The notes under the pieces were generated by a model, which had not been told where the DNA came from, ran no database searches, and saw only the letters and a program-made list of their open reading frames with translations. Shown here piece after piece: positions 53,343 to 62,856 of a stretch of DNA of 64,000 nucleotides (the first letter of the stretch is position 1; every line of letters begins with the position of its first letter). The DNA comes from Desertifilum tharense IPPAS B-1220 (GTDB lineage Bacteria; Cyanobacteriota; Cyanobacteriia; Cyanobacteriales; Desertifilaceae), in NCBI RefSeq assembly GCF_001746915.1, contig NZ_MJGC01000053.1, positions 62,001-126,000 on the forward strand. Direction: 5' to 3'. A program made the translations under genes and the position numbers.

Positions 53343-54497
53343 GAGAAGCACTCTCTTAAATGTCAGCGTCGAGCCTTCTAGGTGCCATTGCAGGAGGGAG
53401 GCGGGTTGATGGGGGGCTAAGTCGGGAAGTCCGATGGCGCGTCTGGGGGCGCTTGTGGCGAGGGCGATCGCGCTTGGGGCTGGGCAAATTCCCCATTTCA
53501 CCAAATTTTGAGCGCCAACCAGTAGGGGGAGGGTGGTTCCGGCTAAGGTGCGATCGCGCAACCGGGCTGTTCCCTGCTGAATTTCAATTTGACGGCTGTC
53601 CCAAGGATACACCCCATCGGGTAAACCCAGGGGGGCTAAGGCGTCGCTGACTAAGAATAAACCTTGTTCGTAATGACTCGCTCGCAACAGCAGATCGACC
53701 ATAATCGGGTTAACGTGCTGACCATCGGCAATTAAGCCACATTGCACGTTAGGATTGGCGATCGCAGTGCCTAGCAACCCCGGTTCGCGATGGTGTAAGC
53801 TCGGCATGGCGTTAAACGCATGAGTCACCATTGTTGCGCCCTGGGTAAAGGCGGTTTGCGCTTGCTCGGCATTGGCTAAAGAATGCCCTAAGCTGACGGT
53901 AATCCCCAAAGAACGCAGATAGGGAATAACTTTCCCCGTGGTATCGAGTTCTGGGGCTAGGGTGATAACTTTAACGAGGCTGGCATAGTCGCCCAAAACC
54001 CGTTTGACGTTATCCACGGTGAGGGGAAGCAAGTATTCTTCGGGATGCGCGCCGCGTTTGGCTCGGTTGAGAAAAGGGCCTTCTAAATGAACGCCCAAAA
54101 CGGATGCGCCCTGGGTGGGTTGAAATTCGGCGAAAACGGAGAGCGATCGCGCTATCTTTTCCACTGAGGTTGTTACTAACGTGGGTAAAAAACCATCAAC
54201 CCCTTGGGTGTAAAGAAATGTACAAATCTCTTGCAAAAGGGGCAGGTGTTGGGGTTCAACATCAGGAAAAGCTAAACCCAATGCCCCATTAATTTGTAAA
54301 TCGATTCCCCCTAGCGTAATCCAATCCCCAGCCACATCCAAGCTGACAGCTTCTAATGCGGTGTCAGACATGGGGTGAATGGCGCTAATCATTCCCTCAG
54401 CGTCAATCGAAATTCGCCATAAAGATTCGCGATCGAGCAAGCGAGCGTTGAGAATTTCGAGCGGCCTGGTAATCTCTGTTATTGTTGCTTGTGTCAT
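53340..54497 (-). CDS. nagA: N-acetylglucosamine-6-phosphate deacetylase
   Basis: A 385-aa amidohydrolase removing acetate from GlcNAc-6-phosphate. Metal and substrate motifs are visible: [16 protein letters not shown] with the metal-binding Glu, [28 protein letters not shown] and the catalytic Asp in [10 protein letters not shown]. It would recycle amino sugars towards glucosamine-6-phosphate, the pool used by GlmM. The TAA stop lies at the edge of array 4. The ATG is only about 14 bases from the probable purE start on the other strand. Confidence 0.9.
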   Translation of the reverse strand: MTQATITEITRPLEILNARLLDRESLWRISIDAEGMISAIHPMSDTALEAVSLDVAGDWITLGGIDLQINGALGLAFPDVEPQHLPLLQEICTFLYTQGVDGFLPTLVTTSVEKIARSLSVFAEFQPTQGASVLGVHLEGPFLNRAKRGAHPEEYLLPLTVDNVKRVLGDYASLVKVITLAPELDTTGKVIPYLRSLGITVSLGHSLANAEQAQTAFTQGATMVTHAFNAMPSLHHREPGLLGTAIANPNVQCGLIADGQHVNPIMVDLLLRASHYEQGLFLVSDALAPLGLPDGVYPWDSRQIEIQQGTARLRDRTLAGTTLPLLVGAQNLVKWGICPAPSAIALATSAPRRAIGLPDLAPHQPASLLQWHLEGSTLTFKRVLL

Positions 54498-54511
54498 TTC
54501 CTTCCAAACCC

Positions 54512-55060
54512 TTGAGTACGAAGACTTCCTCGCATCACCCCAAACAACCGCTGATTGGCATTATTATGGGCAGCGATTCCGATCTGCCCACCATGAAAGA
54601 GGCGATCGCCATTTGTGACGAATTTAACGTTGAAAGCGAAGTTGCGATTATCTCAGCCCATCGCACGCCAGAACGAATGGTATCATACGCCCAACTCGCC
54701 CACCAACGCGGTCTAAAAGTCATTATTGCAGGTGCAGGCGGAGCGGCCCATTTACCCGGAATGGTCGCTTCCCTCACCCCCTTACCCGTGATCGGCGTTC
54801 CCGTTCCCAGCCGCCACCTCCAAGGGGTTGATTCCCTGTATTCCATCGTGCAAATGCCTGCCGGAATTCCCGTTGCAACCGTAGCCATTGGCAACGCCAA
54901 AAATGCGGGGTTACTTGCCGTGCAAATCCTCGCAACCGCCCAACCAGAACTTCTCGAAAAAGTTCAGCAGTATCGCCAGAATTTAGCCAGCTCGGTCATT
55001 GTTAAACAAGAACGATTGGCGGAAATGGGCTACCAACAATATTTACAGCATCATTCTTGA
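54512..55060 (+). CDS. purE: N5-carboxyaminoimidazole ribonucleotide mutase
   Basis: A 182-aa PurE from a TTG start ([12 protein letters not shown]); no ATG is available before the conserved core, and an alternative TTG at 54482 would overlap nagA. Class I PurE motifs are clear: [24 protein letters not shown] with the catalytic His, [11 protein letters not shown] and the late [16 protein letters not shown]. It is a step of purine biosynthesis. The promoter must lie within the start of nagA. Confidence 0.92.
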   Translation: MSTKTSSHHPKQPLIGIIMGSDSDLPTMKEAIAICDEFNVESEVAIISAHRTPERMVSYAQLAHQRGLKVIIAGAGGAAHLPGMVASLTPLPVIGVPVPSRHLQGVDSLYSIVQMPAGIPVATVAIGNAKNAGLLAVQILATAQPELLEKVQQYRQNLASSVIVKQERLAEMGYQQYLQHHS

Positions 55061-55398
55061 CAGAATCGCACTTTCGTGAAGTGTTTGCCTGATTACAAAA
55101 CTCAATCAACTCCATAAGGCGATCGCTAACAAAATGTGATTTACGATACAGAATTTAGTTGCTGAGAATTGGTGGAATCTATCTAACTTGTTTCCTAACT
55201 TGTTCCTTCCCTTCTTGAGGTGGGTTTTGTTATCCAGTTGCGGTGGAGTGAGGGAAATCAAATTTCAGCCTTCACCGCCATCTGCGTCTATCGGTTCCCC
55301 GCTCCTGACTCCTGATTACCTCAACAGAGGCTCGAACTCGCGGTCAATCAGTGGGTCCCCAGTATAGTGATGTCTGCTTTATGGTTCGTTTGGTGACA
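55061..55398. promoter_or_regulatory. Upstream region of amt, with a near-consensus NtcA-like site
   Basis: About 340 bases with no gene. GTG-N8-TAC at 55136-55149 differs from the NtcA consensus GTA-N8-TAC at one base. amt genes are well-known NtcA targets in cyanobacteria. No convincing -10 box was found at the usual 22-23 base distance, so the site is only a candidate. Confidence 0.35.
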
Positions 55399-56934
55399 AT
55401 GTTTAAATCAATGCAAAAAAATAAGCTGCAAGCCAGAAATCGGCGCAGGTCATCAACCGGGAAATCGTCCTCCTCCCGGCATTTCTCTAGTATTGCCAAA
55501 GGGTTTAGCAAACTGACCCGCAAGCTATCGCCAAGCTGGGCGGCTTGTATTCCCCTAGCAATCCTAATTGTTGGCGCGTGGAATCTAGCCGCCGTTGCTC
55601 AAGAAGCAGCAGATGCACCCCCGACACCCGAAGAACTTCAAGGTATCCTGAACGCTATTTGGGTATTAGTTGCAGCCATTTTGGTCATCTTCATGAACGC
55701 CGGTTTCGGGATGTTAGAAACCGGGTTCTGTCGTCAGAAAAACGCGGTCAACGTTTTAGCCAAAAACTTAATTGTTTTTGCCCTAGCCACCATCAGCTTT
55801 TGGGCCATTGGCTTCTCTTTGATGTTTGGTAACGGCAACGGTTTTATTGGGGGAGGCGGTTGGTTCCTCAGCAGTACCGACCCAGCAACCTACGGTTTAG
55901 ACCCGTTCCCCGCAGGTTTGCCGATCTCCGTCTTCTTCCTGTTCCAAGCAGCCTTTGCAGGTACCGCAGCCACGATCGTTTCGGGTGCAGTTGCAGAACG
56001 GATTAAGTTCGTAGACTTTCTCATCTTTAGCCTTCTGCTCGTCGGGATTGCTTATCCCGTTACCGGACACTGGGTATGGAGTGGCGAAGGTTGGCTAGGC
56101 GGTATCGGTTTTAGCGACTTTGCAGGTTCTACAGTCGTTCACTCCGTCGGCGGTTGGGCCGCACTGATGGGGGCTGCTTTCTTAGGGCCTCGGATCGGTA
56201 AGTACGAAGACGGTCAACCCCGCGCTATTCCAGGTCACAACATGAGCATCGCTACCCTAGGATGTCTCATTCTCTGGATTGGCTGGTTTGGCTTTAACCC
56301 CGGTTCTGAGTTAGCTGCAAACGAAGCCGTTCCGTTTATCGCTGTCACCACTAACTTAGCGGCGGCGGCTGGTGGAATCACCGCCACCCTCACCTCTTGG
56401 ATCAAAGACGGTAAGCCCGATCTCTCCATGATCATTAACGGGATTTTGGCCGGTTTAGTTGCCATTACCGCAGGCTGCGATGGGGTTTCCTATCTCGGTG
56501 CTGTAGTCATTGGGGCAATTGGTGGCGTCATCGTGGTCTTTGCGGTGTCGTTCTTTGACCGTCTGGGCATTGATGACCCGGTTGGGGCAGTTTCCGTTCA
56601 CTTGGTCAACGGAGTTTGGGGAACGTTGGCTGTCGGTCTGTTTAATGTTGAAACAGGCTTATTCTACGGCGGTGGCATCGGTCAGTTAATTTCTCAAATC
56701 ATTGGTATTCTTTCGATTGGTGGATTTACCGTTCTGTTAAGCTCAATTTTCTGGATCGCCTTAAAGTCTTTGTTTGGGCTGCGCGTGACACCAGAAGAAG
56801 AAATCGTGGGCTTAGATATCGGCGAACACGGTATGGAAGCTTACAGTGGTTTCTTGAAGGAAACGGGCGGTTTGGCAAGCGCACCGGGTAACTTAAGCGG
56901 AAATCCAGGCGTTGCTGGCTCTCAGATTCCTTAA
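55399..56934 (+). CDS. amt: Ammonium transporter (Amt/MEP/Rh family)
   Basis: A 511-aa protein from the ATG of [12 protein letters not shown] basic N-terminal region and a hydrophobic segment ending [13 protein letters not shown] act as signal sequence, then eleven helices. Amt signatures: [20 protein letters not shown] (20 residues), [22 protein letters not shown] (core [15 protein letters not shown]), [14 protein letters not shown] with a pore His and the second pore His in [14 protein letters not shown]. It takes up ammonium in nitrogen-poor conditions. The N-terminus (about 60 residues before the signal segment) is long for the family. A terminator follows. Confidence 0.93.
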   Translation: MFKSMQKNKLQARNRRRSSTGKSSSSRHFSSIAKGFSKLTRKLSPSWAACIPLAILIVGAWNLAAVAQEAADAPPTPEELQGILNAIWVLVAAILVIFMNAGFGMLETGFCRQKNAVNVLAKNLIVFALATISFWAIGFSLMFGNGNGFIGGGGWFLSSTDPATYGLDPFPAGLPISVFFLFQAAFAGTAATIVSGAVAERIKFVDFLIFSLLLVGIAYPVTGHWVWSGEGWLGGIGFSDFAGSTVVHSVGGWAALMGAAFLGPRIGKYEDGQPRAIPGHNMSIATLGCLILWIGWFGFNPGSELAANEAVPFIAVTTNLAAAAGGITATLTSWIKDGKPDLSMIINGILAGLVAITAGCDGVSYLGAVVIGAIGGVIVVFAVSFFDRLGIDDPVGAVSVHLVNGVWGTLAVGLFNVETGLFYGGGIGQLISQIIGILSIGGFTVLLSSIFWIALKSLFGLRVTPEEEIVGLDIGEHGMEAYSGFLKETGGLASAPGNLSGNPGVAGSQIP

Positions 56935-56975
56935 GGCATCATCGTCACCGAAGCTACGCTAAAAAAAGATTGAGC

Positions 56976-57002
56976 GCTACTCAACCGTTGAGTAGCTTTT
57001 TT
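56976..57002 (+). terminator. Rho-independent terminator of amt
   Basis: A perfect 9-bp stem (GCTACTCAA at 56976-56984 with TTGAGTAGC at 56988-56996), 3-nt loop and six T residues, about 40 bases after the amt stop. Confidence 0.92.
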
Positions 57003-57125
57003 ATTGCGAAAATGGCGATCGCACTTTCTCAAAAGATCCTTTCAGAGGATTTCACCATTCCCCACGATGCGAGTAAGATTTGAGGGGGGTTATCTCTAAA
57101 GTTGAACTAACCCTAGCTCGTTACT

Positions 57126-57968
57126 ATGAAAAAGCTTCCCCCTTGGGCTGTTTTATCCTTGGCAACCAATGGGCTGCTCTTGCTGTTAGTTATTCAACTT
57201 TGGCAAGGTGGCAAAGAATCCCTTTGGTTTGTTTCTGCTGGATCTGTCACCATTCCCGCTAGCGCCTCTACCCCCCCAGTAGATGCGATCGCCACAGAAA
57301 ACTTGCCCGGAGAATTAGGCCCCCGCCATCAATTGAGTTATCGACAATGGGTAGCGCTGCTTGAACGCGAAGCCCAAGTGATGGCTCAAAATCAGCCGCA
57401 ACACCTCAATATCCTGTTAGGAGATTCTATTAGCCTCTGGTTTCCACCAGACTATCTCCCGCCCGATCGCATTTGGTTGAATCAGGGAATTAGCGGCGAA
57501 ACCTCATCCGGTTTATTGCGCCGTCTCTCTTTGCTGGATCGAACTCAACCGGAAGCTATCTTTGTGATGATCGGCATCAACGATCTGCTCAAGGGCGTCA
57601 AAGATCGCGAACTGCTAGAAAACCAGCGTAAAATTATCCGCGATTTGCGGTGGATTCATCCGCAAGCTGCCCTGATCGTCCACTCCATTCTGCCCCATAG
57701 CGGCCCCTCTGCGACCTGGGAAGGGCGTTCTCGCCTGCTAACCCTATCCAACGATCGCATTCGCGTCCTCAACCGAGAACTGAAAGCGATCGCCCAAGAG
57801 GAAGGCGTGCATTTCCTCGACTTGCAACCCCTCTTTACTGACGAAAATGGCTATCTGCGCCGCAACCTCAGCACGGATGGTTTGCACCTAAACCGCGAAG
57901 GCTATTTACTTTGGAGTTCCGCCCTGTTAGTCTTCTGCCAATTGGAACTAGATGCGCCTAGGCGGTAG
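57126..57968 (+). CDS. SGNH/GDSL hydrolase, membrane-anchored or secreted
   Basis: A 280-aa protein. A hydrophobic N-terminal segment (AVLSLATNGLLLLLVIQLW, about 7-25) is an anchor or signal. The hydrolase domain shows block I LLGDSISLW with the Ser nucleophile, the oxyanion Gly in NQGISGETS, the Asn in MIGINDLL and the Asp-His pair in STDGLHLNREGY. Substrates of the family are esters or acylated glycans. Array 5 begins at its stop codon. Confidence 0.87.
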   Translation: MKKLPPWAVLSLATNGLLLLLVIQLWQGGKESLWFVSAGSVTIPASASTPPVDAIATENLPGELGPRHQLSYRQWVALLEREAQVMAQNQPQHLNILLGDSISLWFPPDYLPPDRIWLNQGISGETSSGLLRRLSLLDRTQPEAIFVMIGINDLLKGVKDRELLENQRKIIRDLRWIHPQAALIVHSILPHSGPSATWEGRSRLLTLSNDRIRVLNRELKAIAQEEGVHFLDLQPLFTDENGYLRRNLSTDGLHLNREGYLLWSSALLVFCQLELDAPRR

Positions 57969-58440
57969 AAGGGAGTTGGGAATTGGGAGTTAGGAGTTGG
58001 GGAAGAAGAGGATGGGGGGAAAGAATGGGAGTTGGGAATTAGGAGTTGGGGGTTGGGGAAGAAGAGGATGGGGAGATGGGGGGAAGAAGGGAGTTGAAAG
58101 TTAGGAATTGGGGAATAAGGAGTGCAAAGTTCAGAGTTCCGTAGCTTGCTTGCGCGTAGCGGTGTTCCGAGTAGGAAGAAGAGGGTTGGGAATTAGGAGT
58201 TAAGAATTGGGGGAAAACTTGATAACTATCAACTCAGTACACTGCTACGCACCGAAGAAGGGGGTTGGAATACGGAACTGGGTACTCTCTTCTCTCTTCT
58301 GACTCAGAACTCGGAACTTTGCACTCTTTTCCCCCCACCTCCCCATCCCCCCATCCCCCCATCCTCTTCCCCACTCAGCACTTTCCACTCAGCACTCCCT
58401 TCCCCACTCGGAACTCGGAACTCGGAACTCGGAACTGACA
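57969..58440. repeat. Composite intergenic repeat array 5
   Basis: Units GGGAATTGGGAGTTAGGAG / TTGGGGAAGAAG, one G-rich patch, then the core AACTTGATAACTATCAAC (58216-58233), the exact reverse complement of the core in array 2. It ends with CACTCAGCACT and (GGAACTC)n. The order is the mirror image of arrays 1 and 2. The last 80 bases before ispH are unique and likely hold its promoter. Confidence 0.9.
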
Positions 58441-58524
58441 CTGGGTTATCCTGCGAGGGGAGTTAGCGCACTACTAAGGTAGAAATTGCTCTATATTGAT
58501 CGGTGAGCCATTAGCAATTCAGTT

Positions 58525-59730
58525 ATGGATACTAAAGCGTTTACTCGATCCCTTAAACAATCTGAAAACTACCATCGTAAAGGCTTCGGACATGAAGCAG
58601 AAGTTGCTGGCGTGATGAACTCAGCCTATCAGAGCAACCTGATTCAACAGATCCGAGACAATCAATATACGCTGCAAAGCGGCGATGTGACGATTCGACT
58701 TGCAGAAGCCTTTGGGTTTTGTTGGGGGGTTGAACGCGCTGTCGCAATGGCTTACGAAACCCGCCAACACTTCCCGACAGAGCAAATTTGGATTACCAAC
58801 GAAATTATTCATAATCCCTCTGTCAATCAGCATTTGCGCGATATGCAGGTGAAGTTTATTCCCGTTGAGGCAGGAAACAAGGATTTTTCGATTGTTGATG
58901 CTGGGGATGTGGTCATTTTGCCTGCTTTTGGGGCTAGCGTTCAAGAGATGCAGATGCTCAGTGAAAAAGGGTGCAAAATTGTTGACACGACTTGTCCTTG
59001 GGTGTCTAAGGTTTGGAATACGGTCGAAAAGCATAAGAAAAAGTCTTATACTTCGATTATTCACGGCAAGTATAACCACGAAGAAACGATCGCGACGAGT
59101 TCGTTTGCCGATAAGTATTTGATCGTGCTGAATTTAGATCAGGCTGAGTATGTCTGTAACTATATTCTCAACGGGGGCGATCGCGCTGAGTTTATGGCTA
59201 AATTTAATCGCGCTTGTTCGGCTGGTTTTGACCCCGATCGCGATTTAGAATGTATTGGGATTGCCAATCAAACCACGATGCTCAAAAGCGAAACCGAACA
59301 CATTGGTAAACTCTTTGAGCGTACGATGATGAAAAAATACGGCCCCGATCGCTTAAACGAGCATTTCCAAAGCTTCAATACGATCTGCGATGCCACTCAG
59401 GAACGTCAAGACGCGATGTACCAGCTAGTGGAAGAAAAGCTCGATCTCATGGTTGTTATTGGGGGTTTTAATTCTTCCAATACCACCCACTTACAAGAAA
59501 TGGCGATCGAACGGGGAATTCCTTCCTATCATATTGATTGTGCAGAGCGGATTATATCAGGCGATCGCATTGAGCATAAACCCCTCAACCAAGAGATTAC
59601 CACCCAAGACAACTGGCTGCCACCCGGTCAAGTTATTGTAGGAATTACGTCAGGTGCCTCAACTCCCGATAAGGTGGTTGAAGCTGTAATTGAAAAGATC
59701 CTCGCCATTAAATCGCCTGTTACGGTTTAG
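58525..59730 (+). CDS. ispH: 4-hydroxy-3-methylbut-2-enyl diphosphate reductase
   Basis: A 401-aa iron-sulfur enzyme (LytB), last step of the MEP pathway giving IPP and DMAPP for carotenoids, phytol and quinones. Visible: the first cluster cysteine in [13 protein letters not shown], the second in [14 protein letters not shown], a third in [20 protein letters not shown] (20 residues), and the C-terminal [20 protein letters not shown] (20). The length matches the long cyanobacterial/plastid form. It is flanked by repeat arrays on both sides. Confidence 0.95.
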   Translation: MDTKAFTRSLKQSENYHRKGFGHEAEVAGVMNSAYQSNLIQQIRDNQYTLQSGDVTIRLAEAFGFCWGVERAVAMAYETRQHFPTEQIWITNEIIHNPSVNQHLRDMQVKFIPVEAGNKDFSIVDAGDVVILPAFGASVQEMQMLSEKGCKIVDTTCPWVSKVWNTVEKHKKKSYTSIIHGKYNHEETIATSSFADKYLIVLNLDQAEYVCNYILNGGDRAEFMAKFNRACSAGFDPDRDLECIGIANQTTMLKSETEHIGKLFERTMMKKYGPDRLNEHFQSFNTICDATQERQDAMYQLVEEKLDLMVVIGGFNSSNTTHLQEMAIERGIPSYHIDCAERIISGDRIEHKPLNQEITTQDNWLPPGQVIVGITSGASTPDKVVEAVIEKILAIKSPVTV

Positions 59731-59744
59731 GCAACTTGTTGACG

Positions 59745-60051
59745 GGAAGATGGGAGTTGGGAATTGGGAGTTAGGGGTTGGGGGAAGAAGGGAATTCGGA
59801 GTTAGGAGTTAGGGGTTGGGGAAAGTAGCTATTGCTCTAGACACACACTGAAAACTCAGCACTTCCTTTCCTACTCAGCACTCAGCACTTAGAGAAGCAC
59901 TCAGCACTCTTTTCCCCCATCCCCCCATCTCCCTACCCTCTTCTCACTCAGCACTTCCTTTCCCCCCATCCCCCCATCTCCCCATCTCCCTACCCTCTTC
60001 TCACTCAGCACTCAGCACTTTACACTCAGCACTATCTTCTCACTCAGCACT
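59745..60051. repeat. Composite intergenic repeat array 6
   Basis: Units GGGAGTTGGGAATTGGGAGT and GGGGGAAGAAGGGAATTC (59750-59820), then CACTCAGCACT units alternating with CCCCCCATCTCCC runs. It ends 1-2 bases before the stop codon of the distal gvpF/L gene. Confidence 0.9.
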
Positions 60052-60735
60052 TTAAAATCCAGTCCCTTCTAAGCTTAAGAAGTCATAGGGAGGAATGGCT
60101 TCGCTGAGTTCTAATTCCCAAGTTGGACAAATGTTTCGCCAATTTTCTACTGTTTGTTGAAGCTCAAATTCGGCTTGGCGATGGGTTAAAATGCAGATTT
60201 GGTTTTCTCGAATGACAACATCAGGGTAAGCTTGTTCGACTTGTTGAACTAACAAGTTTTGTTCGTCTGCTTGCTGCTGTCTAAAATCTTGCTGTTGCTG
60301 AATTACTTGTTTTTTGGCTAAGAAATAATCGCGACCTTTTGCTTCTGTTGAAATAGATGCAGATGGCGGATCTTGGGGGGTTAATTTGATTAAATATTCG
60401 CCTCGATTTTCAAAGCGCTTTAGGGATTGTAAATAAGTCTGATAATGGGATTGTAAATGGCTTTTTAAGCTAGCTAAATCTGCAAAACAGTGATAGAATT
60501 TTAAGGGTAGAATTGTCACAATTTGAAATAGCTGATAAGTGACTAAGCCGTGGGTAATGTAGGCGTGTTTTAAGAGTTCGTCATCTTTGGCGATCGCATC
60601 TATCTTAGCAGGCGAAATCTCCGCTTCCACCACAGCAGCCAAGCCTTCCCAACTGACTATCTCTAATTTTCCAACAATTCCTTGAGGCAGTTCTATTTCT
60701 TGACTTGGCGTTTGGATAAAGGCGTAGACGTACAT
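60052..60735 (-). CDS. GvpF/GvpL-family gas vesicle protein (distal copy)
   Basis: A 227-aa protein with the GvpF/L opening YVYAFIQTPSQ, the VVEAEISPAKIDA segment, the LPLKFYHCFADLASLKSHLQ (20) core and a coiled-coil stretch rich in Gln (VIQQQQDFRQQQADEQNLLV). It lies 34 kb from gvpK-F-G. It may be the GvpL or GvpW equivalent. Its ATG directly abuts an AATTCCCAACTCCCTTCTT repeat unit with no Shine-Dalgarno, the same arrangement as the DUF938 gene. Confidence 0.8.
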   Translation of the reverse strand: MYVYAFIQTPSQEIELPQGIVGKLEIVSWEGLAAVVEAEISPAKIDAIAKDDELLKHAYITHGLVTYQLFQIVTILPLKFYHCFADLASLKSHLQSHYQTYLQSLKRFENRGEYLIKLTPQDPPSASISTEAKGRDYFLAKKQVIQQQQDFRQQQADEQNLLVQQVEQAYPDVVIRENQICILTHRQAEFELQQTVENWRNICPTWELELSEAIPPYDFLSLEGTGF

Positions 60736-60785
60736 AAGAAGGGAGTTGGGAATTGGGAGTTAGGAGTTGGGGAAGAGGAGAGAGG
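60736..60785. repeat. Short repeat array 7, leader of the distal gvpF/L gene
   Basis: GAAGGGAGTTGGGAATTGGG then AGTTAGGAGTTGGGGAAGAG, about 50 bases, same unit family as arrays 4-6, immediately upstream of the gvpF/L start. Confidence 0.85.
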
Positions 60786-60803
60786 GAAATTCTATTGTTT
60801 CTG

Positions 60804-60950
60804 GCTGATTGACTGACACTCACTGCTGAAAGTTCTATATTGTCCTGTAGGTTGAGTTAGCGTTAGCGTAACCCAACAGCAGCCAGGGGGGTGTTGGGTT
60901 TCGTGCCTCAACCCAACCTACGCAATTATCTTGATTGTCAGTCAATCAGC
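60804..60950. mobile_element. MITE-like element with perfect 15-bp terminal inverted repeats
   Basis: GCTGATTGACTGACA (60804-60818) and its exact reverse complement TGTCAGTCAATCAGC (60936-60950) enclose a 147-bp segment with no coding capacity. Nested inside is an imperfect palindrome (60847-60921) with arms GTAGGTTGAGTTAGCG... and ...CTCAACCCAACCTAC. Fragments of the inner palindrome recur at 12129 and 23957, and the first ten bases of the outer repeat recur at 19041-19050. No target-site duplication could be recognised. Confidence 0.6.
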
Positions 60951-61040
60951 AGCATAGCTCAATCTTCTAAACTTTATTCCTGCTCATCCCCTTTTTTACC
61001 CATTCCTGGCGGGAAACTCAATAGAAGCAAATGCTGTACT

Positions 61041-62537
61041 TTATTCTCCAGTATCAGACAGAAACTCTAAGTCGAGATGGAGACGCATTAAACCTGGAAG
61101 CCAGGATTTCTCTGAGTGTTGTAATTCTAGCTGAATTCCTTCTAAGAATAGCTTCAGCAGGGGTGAAGTTGAACGAACTTCGGCCCAAAATTGGGTAATG
61201 AGGTTATCAGCGCATTCCGGTTCTTGAACAATATCATCTTCTACTAACTGAATCGCTGCATCTGGCTTGAGACTCGCTTGAGTTGGATATCGGGTATCTC
61301 CCGTTGCTAAGTCGAGTTGCAATTTGGTTTGCAGGGTTTTGACTTGCAAAACCGCTACCAAACGCAGGGTTCCCACCTCCCAACTCGCATTCGGTTGCAA
61401 AACATAGGCTTTGACGCCGCCAAGCAGCCGCATGACGGGATAGGAAACCCCGGTAAGATGCCACAATAGACGAGAACGCCAAGCTTCTAGAGAATTAGCA
61501 TTCAGGAAGGCAAAATAGGGAGACTCCGACACGCAGCAGGTGACAATAGCCGAGGCTTGACTAATGGTGGTACTCAGATAGGCTTTTTCTCCCACGGCTT
61601 CTAGAGAAGAGGTTTCAAGGAGTTGCGTTACCATGTTGTGGAATTGTTGCCAAAGCCAGTGGCGGGCCAAATCTGCGATCGCGACCGTATCATTAAGCTT
61701 AACCTGACCAAAATCTTCTGAAAAATAGCCTTCAACTTCTGCATCGGGGATAAACTCAAAATCAAACTTGAGTTTCAGCGTTCCTTTTTGCCAGCTTTTA
61801 CCCGGTTGCAATAACTGCACCTTCATCCCGGCGATAGACTCTCTCACCTCTGGCGTTGCGGCTAAGAGTTGATAAATAAACTCCTGGCGCAAGCTTTCCA
61901 CCGTATGAGGAACCGCCTCACCTGCAAACTGTACCAACACCGACGCTTGAACAGAAGCGGGGGGAACTTGATGCGTCGTTAAGTCTAAAGACCATTGGGT
62001 TTCTGCTGTCTGCGCTTCTAATACAGCCACCAAGCGCAGCATCCCAGATTGCCACTCTGAATTAGCTTGAGATACTGTAGCCGGAATGCCGCCCATCAGT
62101 TGCATCAGGCGATACGAACTTTTCGCCACATACCACAGCAGCTTAAACCCCAAGTCTTCAACCAAAAGATAGTGCGAGTCAGTCTCTTTCTCGATAGTCT
62201 CTTGGGTTAACTGGGGGATAACGGCTTGAGTCGCGTCTAAGACTTCGTAGGCTTCTTCAATCACGTACAAAAATAGATTATCCGGCGTGTGGGGAAGTTG
62301 GGAAGACCATCCACTCTCTGGCTGACGCAACTTGGCTATCATTTCCGCCAAACGCCGCATCGCCTCGCAGACTGGCGCACAAACCGCAGCAGCATTCGAC
62401 TGATGCACCACCCCCTCATCGGTTAGTTTAATGAGAGTATCGCTAACAGCCGTTAAATCAGAGGATGGAGAGTAAGCCGACTCGATAACGTCATCCACTG
62501 GCGCTAAAGAGACAACTGTTGACTCAGGTTCAGACAT
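61041..62537 (-). CDS. Protein with duplicated KGK-like modules
   Basis: A 498-aa protein of unknown function. After a disordered start and a helical segment with MazG-like spacing (LFLYVIEEAYEVLDATQAV, about 108-126), two homologous halves follow. Each has an LLW-xVA/LTG-xSYxxMxLxGG helix, a SEWQSGMLRLVAVLEAQT / ASWEVGTLRLVAVLQVKT strand pair, and a second strand pair SWQKGTLKLKFDFEFIPD / SWLPGLMRLHLDLEFLSD. These strands resemble the WQKGKVRIRVTLEFCPD core of the KGK protein encoded just upstream. Together the genes look like a diverged local family. Confidence 0.65.
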   Translation of the reverse strand: MSEPESTVVSLAPVDDVIESAYSPSSDLTAVSDTLIKLTDEGVVHQSNAAAVCAPVCEAMRRLAEMIAKLRQPESGWSSQLPHTPDNLFLYVIEEAYEVLDATQAVIPQLTQETIEKETDSHYLLVEDLGFKLLWYVAKSSYRLMQLMGGIPATVSQANSEWQSGMLRLVAVLEAQTAETQWSLDLTTHQVPPASVQASVLVQFAGEAVPHTVESLRQEFIYQLLAATPEVRESIAGMKVQLLQPGKSWQKGTLKLKFDFEFIPDAEVEGYFSEDFGQVKLNDTVAIADLARHWLWQQFHNMVTQLLETSSLEAVGEKAYLSTTISQASAIVTCCVSESPYFAFLNANSLEAWRSRLLWHLTGVSYPVMRLLGGVKAYVLQPNASWEVGTLRLVAVLQVKTLQTKLQLDLATGDTRYPTQASLKPDAAIQLVEDDIVQEPECADNLITQFWAEVRSTSPLLKLFLEGIQLELQHSEKSWLPGLMRLHLDLEFLSDTGE

Positions 62538-62603
62538 TCCCGCCTTCTATGCACGCGCTACCCAAATCTTAATTCACTCTCTTGCCCCTGTGAACAGATT
62601 TCA

Positions 62604-62855
62604 CTAACTGTAATGACGCTTGAAGCGGGAGTCAAAGTGATGTTTTTTACTTTGGTTGCAGGTTCGACACAGGGTTTGTAAGTTACTGATGTCGTTACTT
62701 CCCCCTCTTGCTAAGGGGATAATATGGTCAATATTTAATTCAGTTTCTAACTGGGTTTTGCCACAAGCTTTACACTGACAGTTATCTCGCTGAAACACAT
62801 ATTCTCTCACAGCCGGGGGGATTCTAATCCGTTCTGTCTTCTGGGTTTCTTTCAT
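62604..62855 (-). CDS. HNH endonuclease
   Basis: An 83-aa protein consisting of little more than an HNH domain: VREYVFQRDNCQCKACGKTQ (20 residues) with a CxxC pair, LNIDHIIPLARGG with the catalytic Asp-His, NDISNLQTLCRTCNQSKK with the Asn and second CxxC. Such small HNH proteins occur free-standing and as parts of defence or mobile systems. Its ATG lies one base after the TGA of the KGK gene, so the two are almost certainly co-translated. Confidence 0.92.
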   Translation of the reverse strand: MKETQKTERIRIPPAVREYVFQRDNCQCKACGKTQLETELNIDHIIPLARGGSNDISNLQTLCRTCNQSKKHHFDSRFKRHYS

Positions 62856-62856
62856 T

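Noticed and set aside
58461..58524. Possible riboswitch or tRNA before ispH
   Set aside because: No stem arrangement or conserved motif could be built; it is treated only as a probable promoter region.
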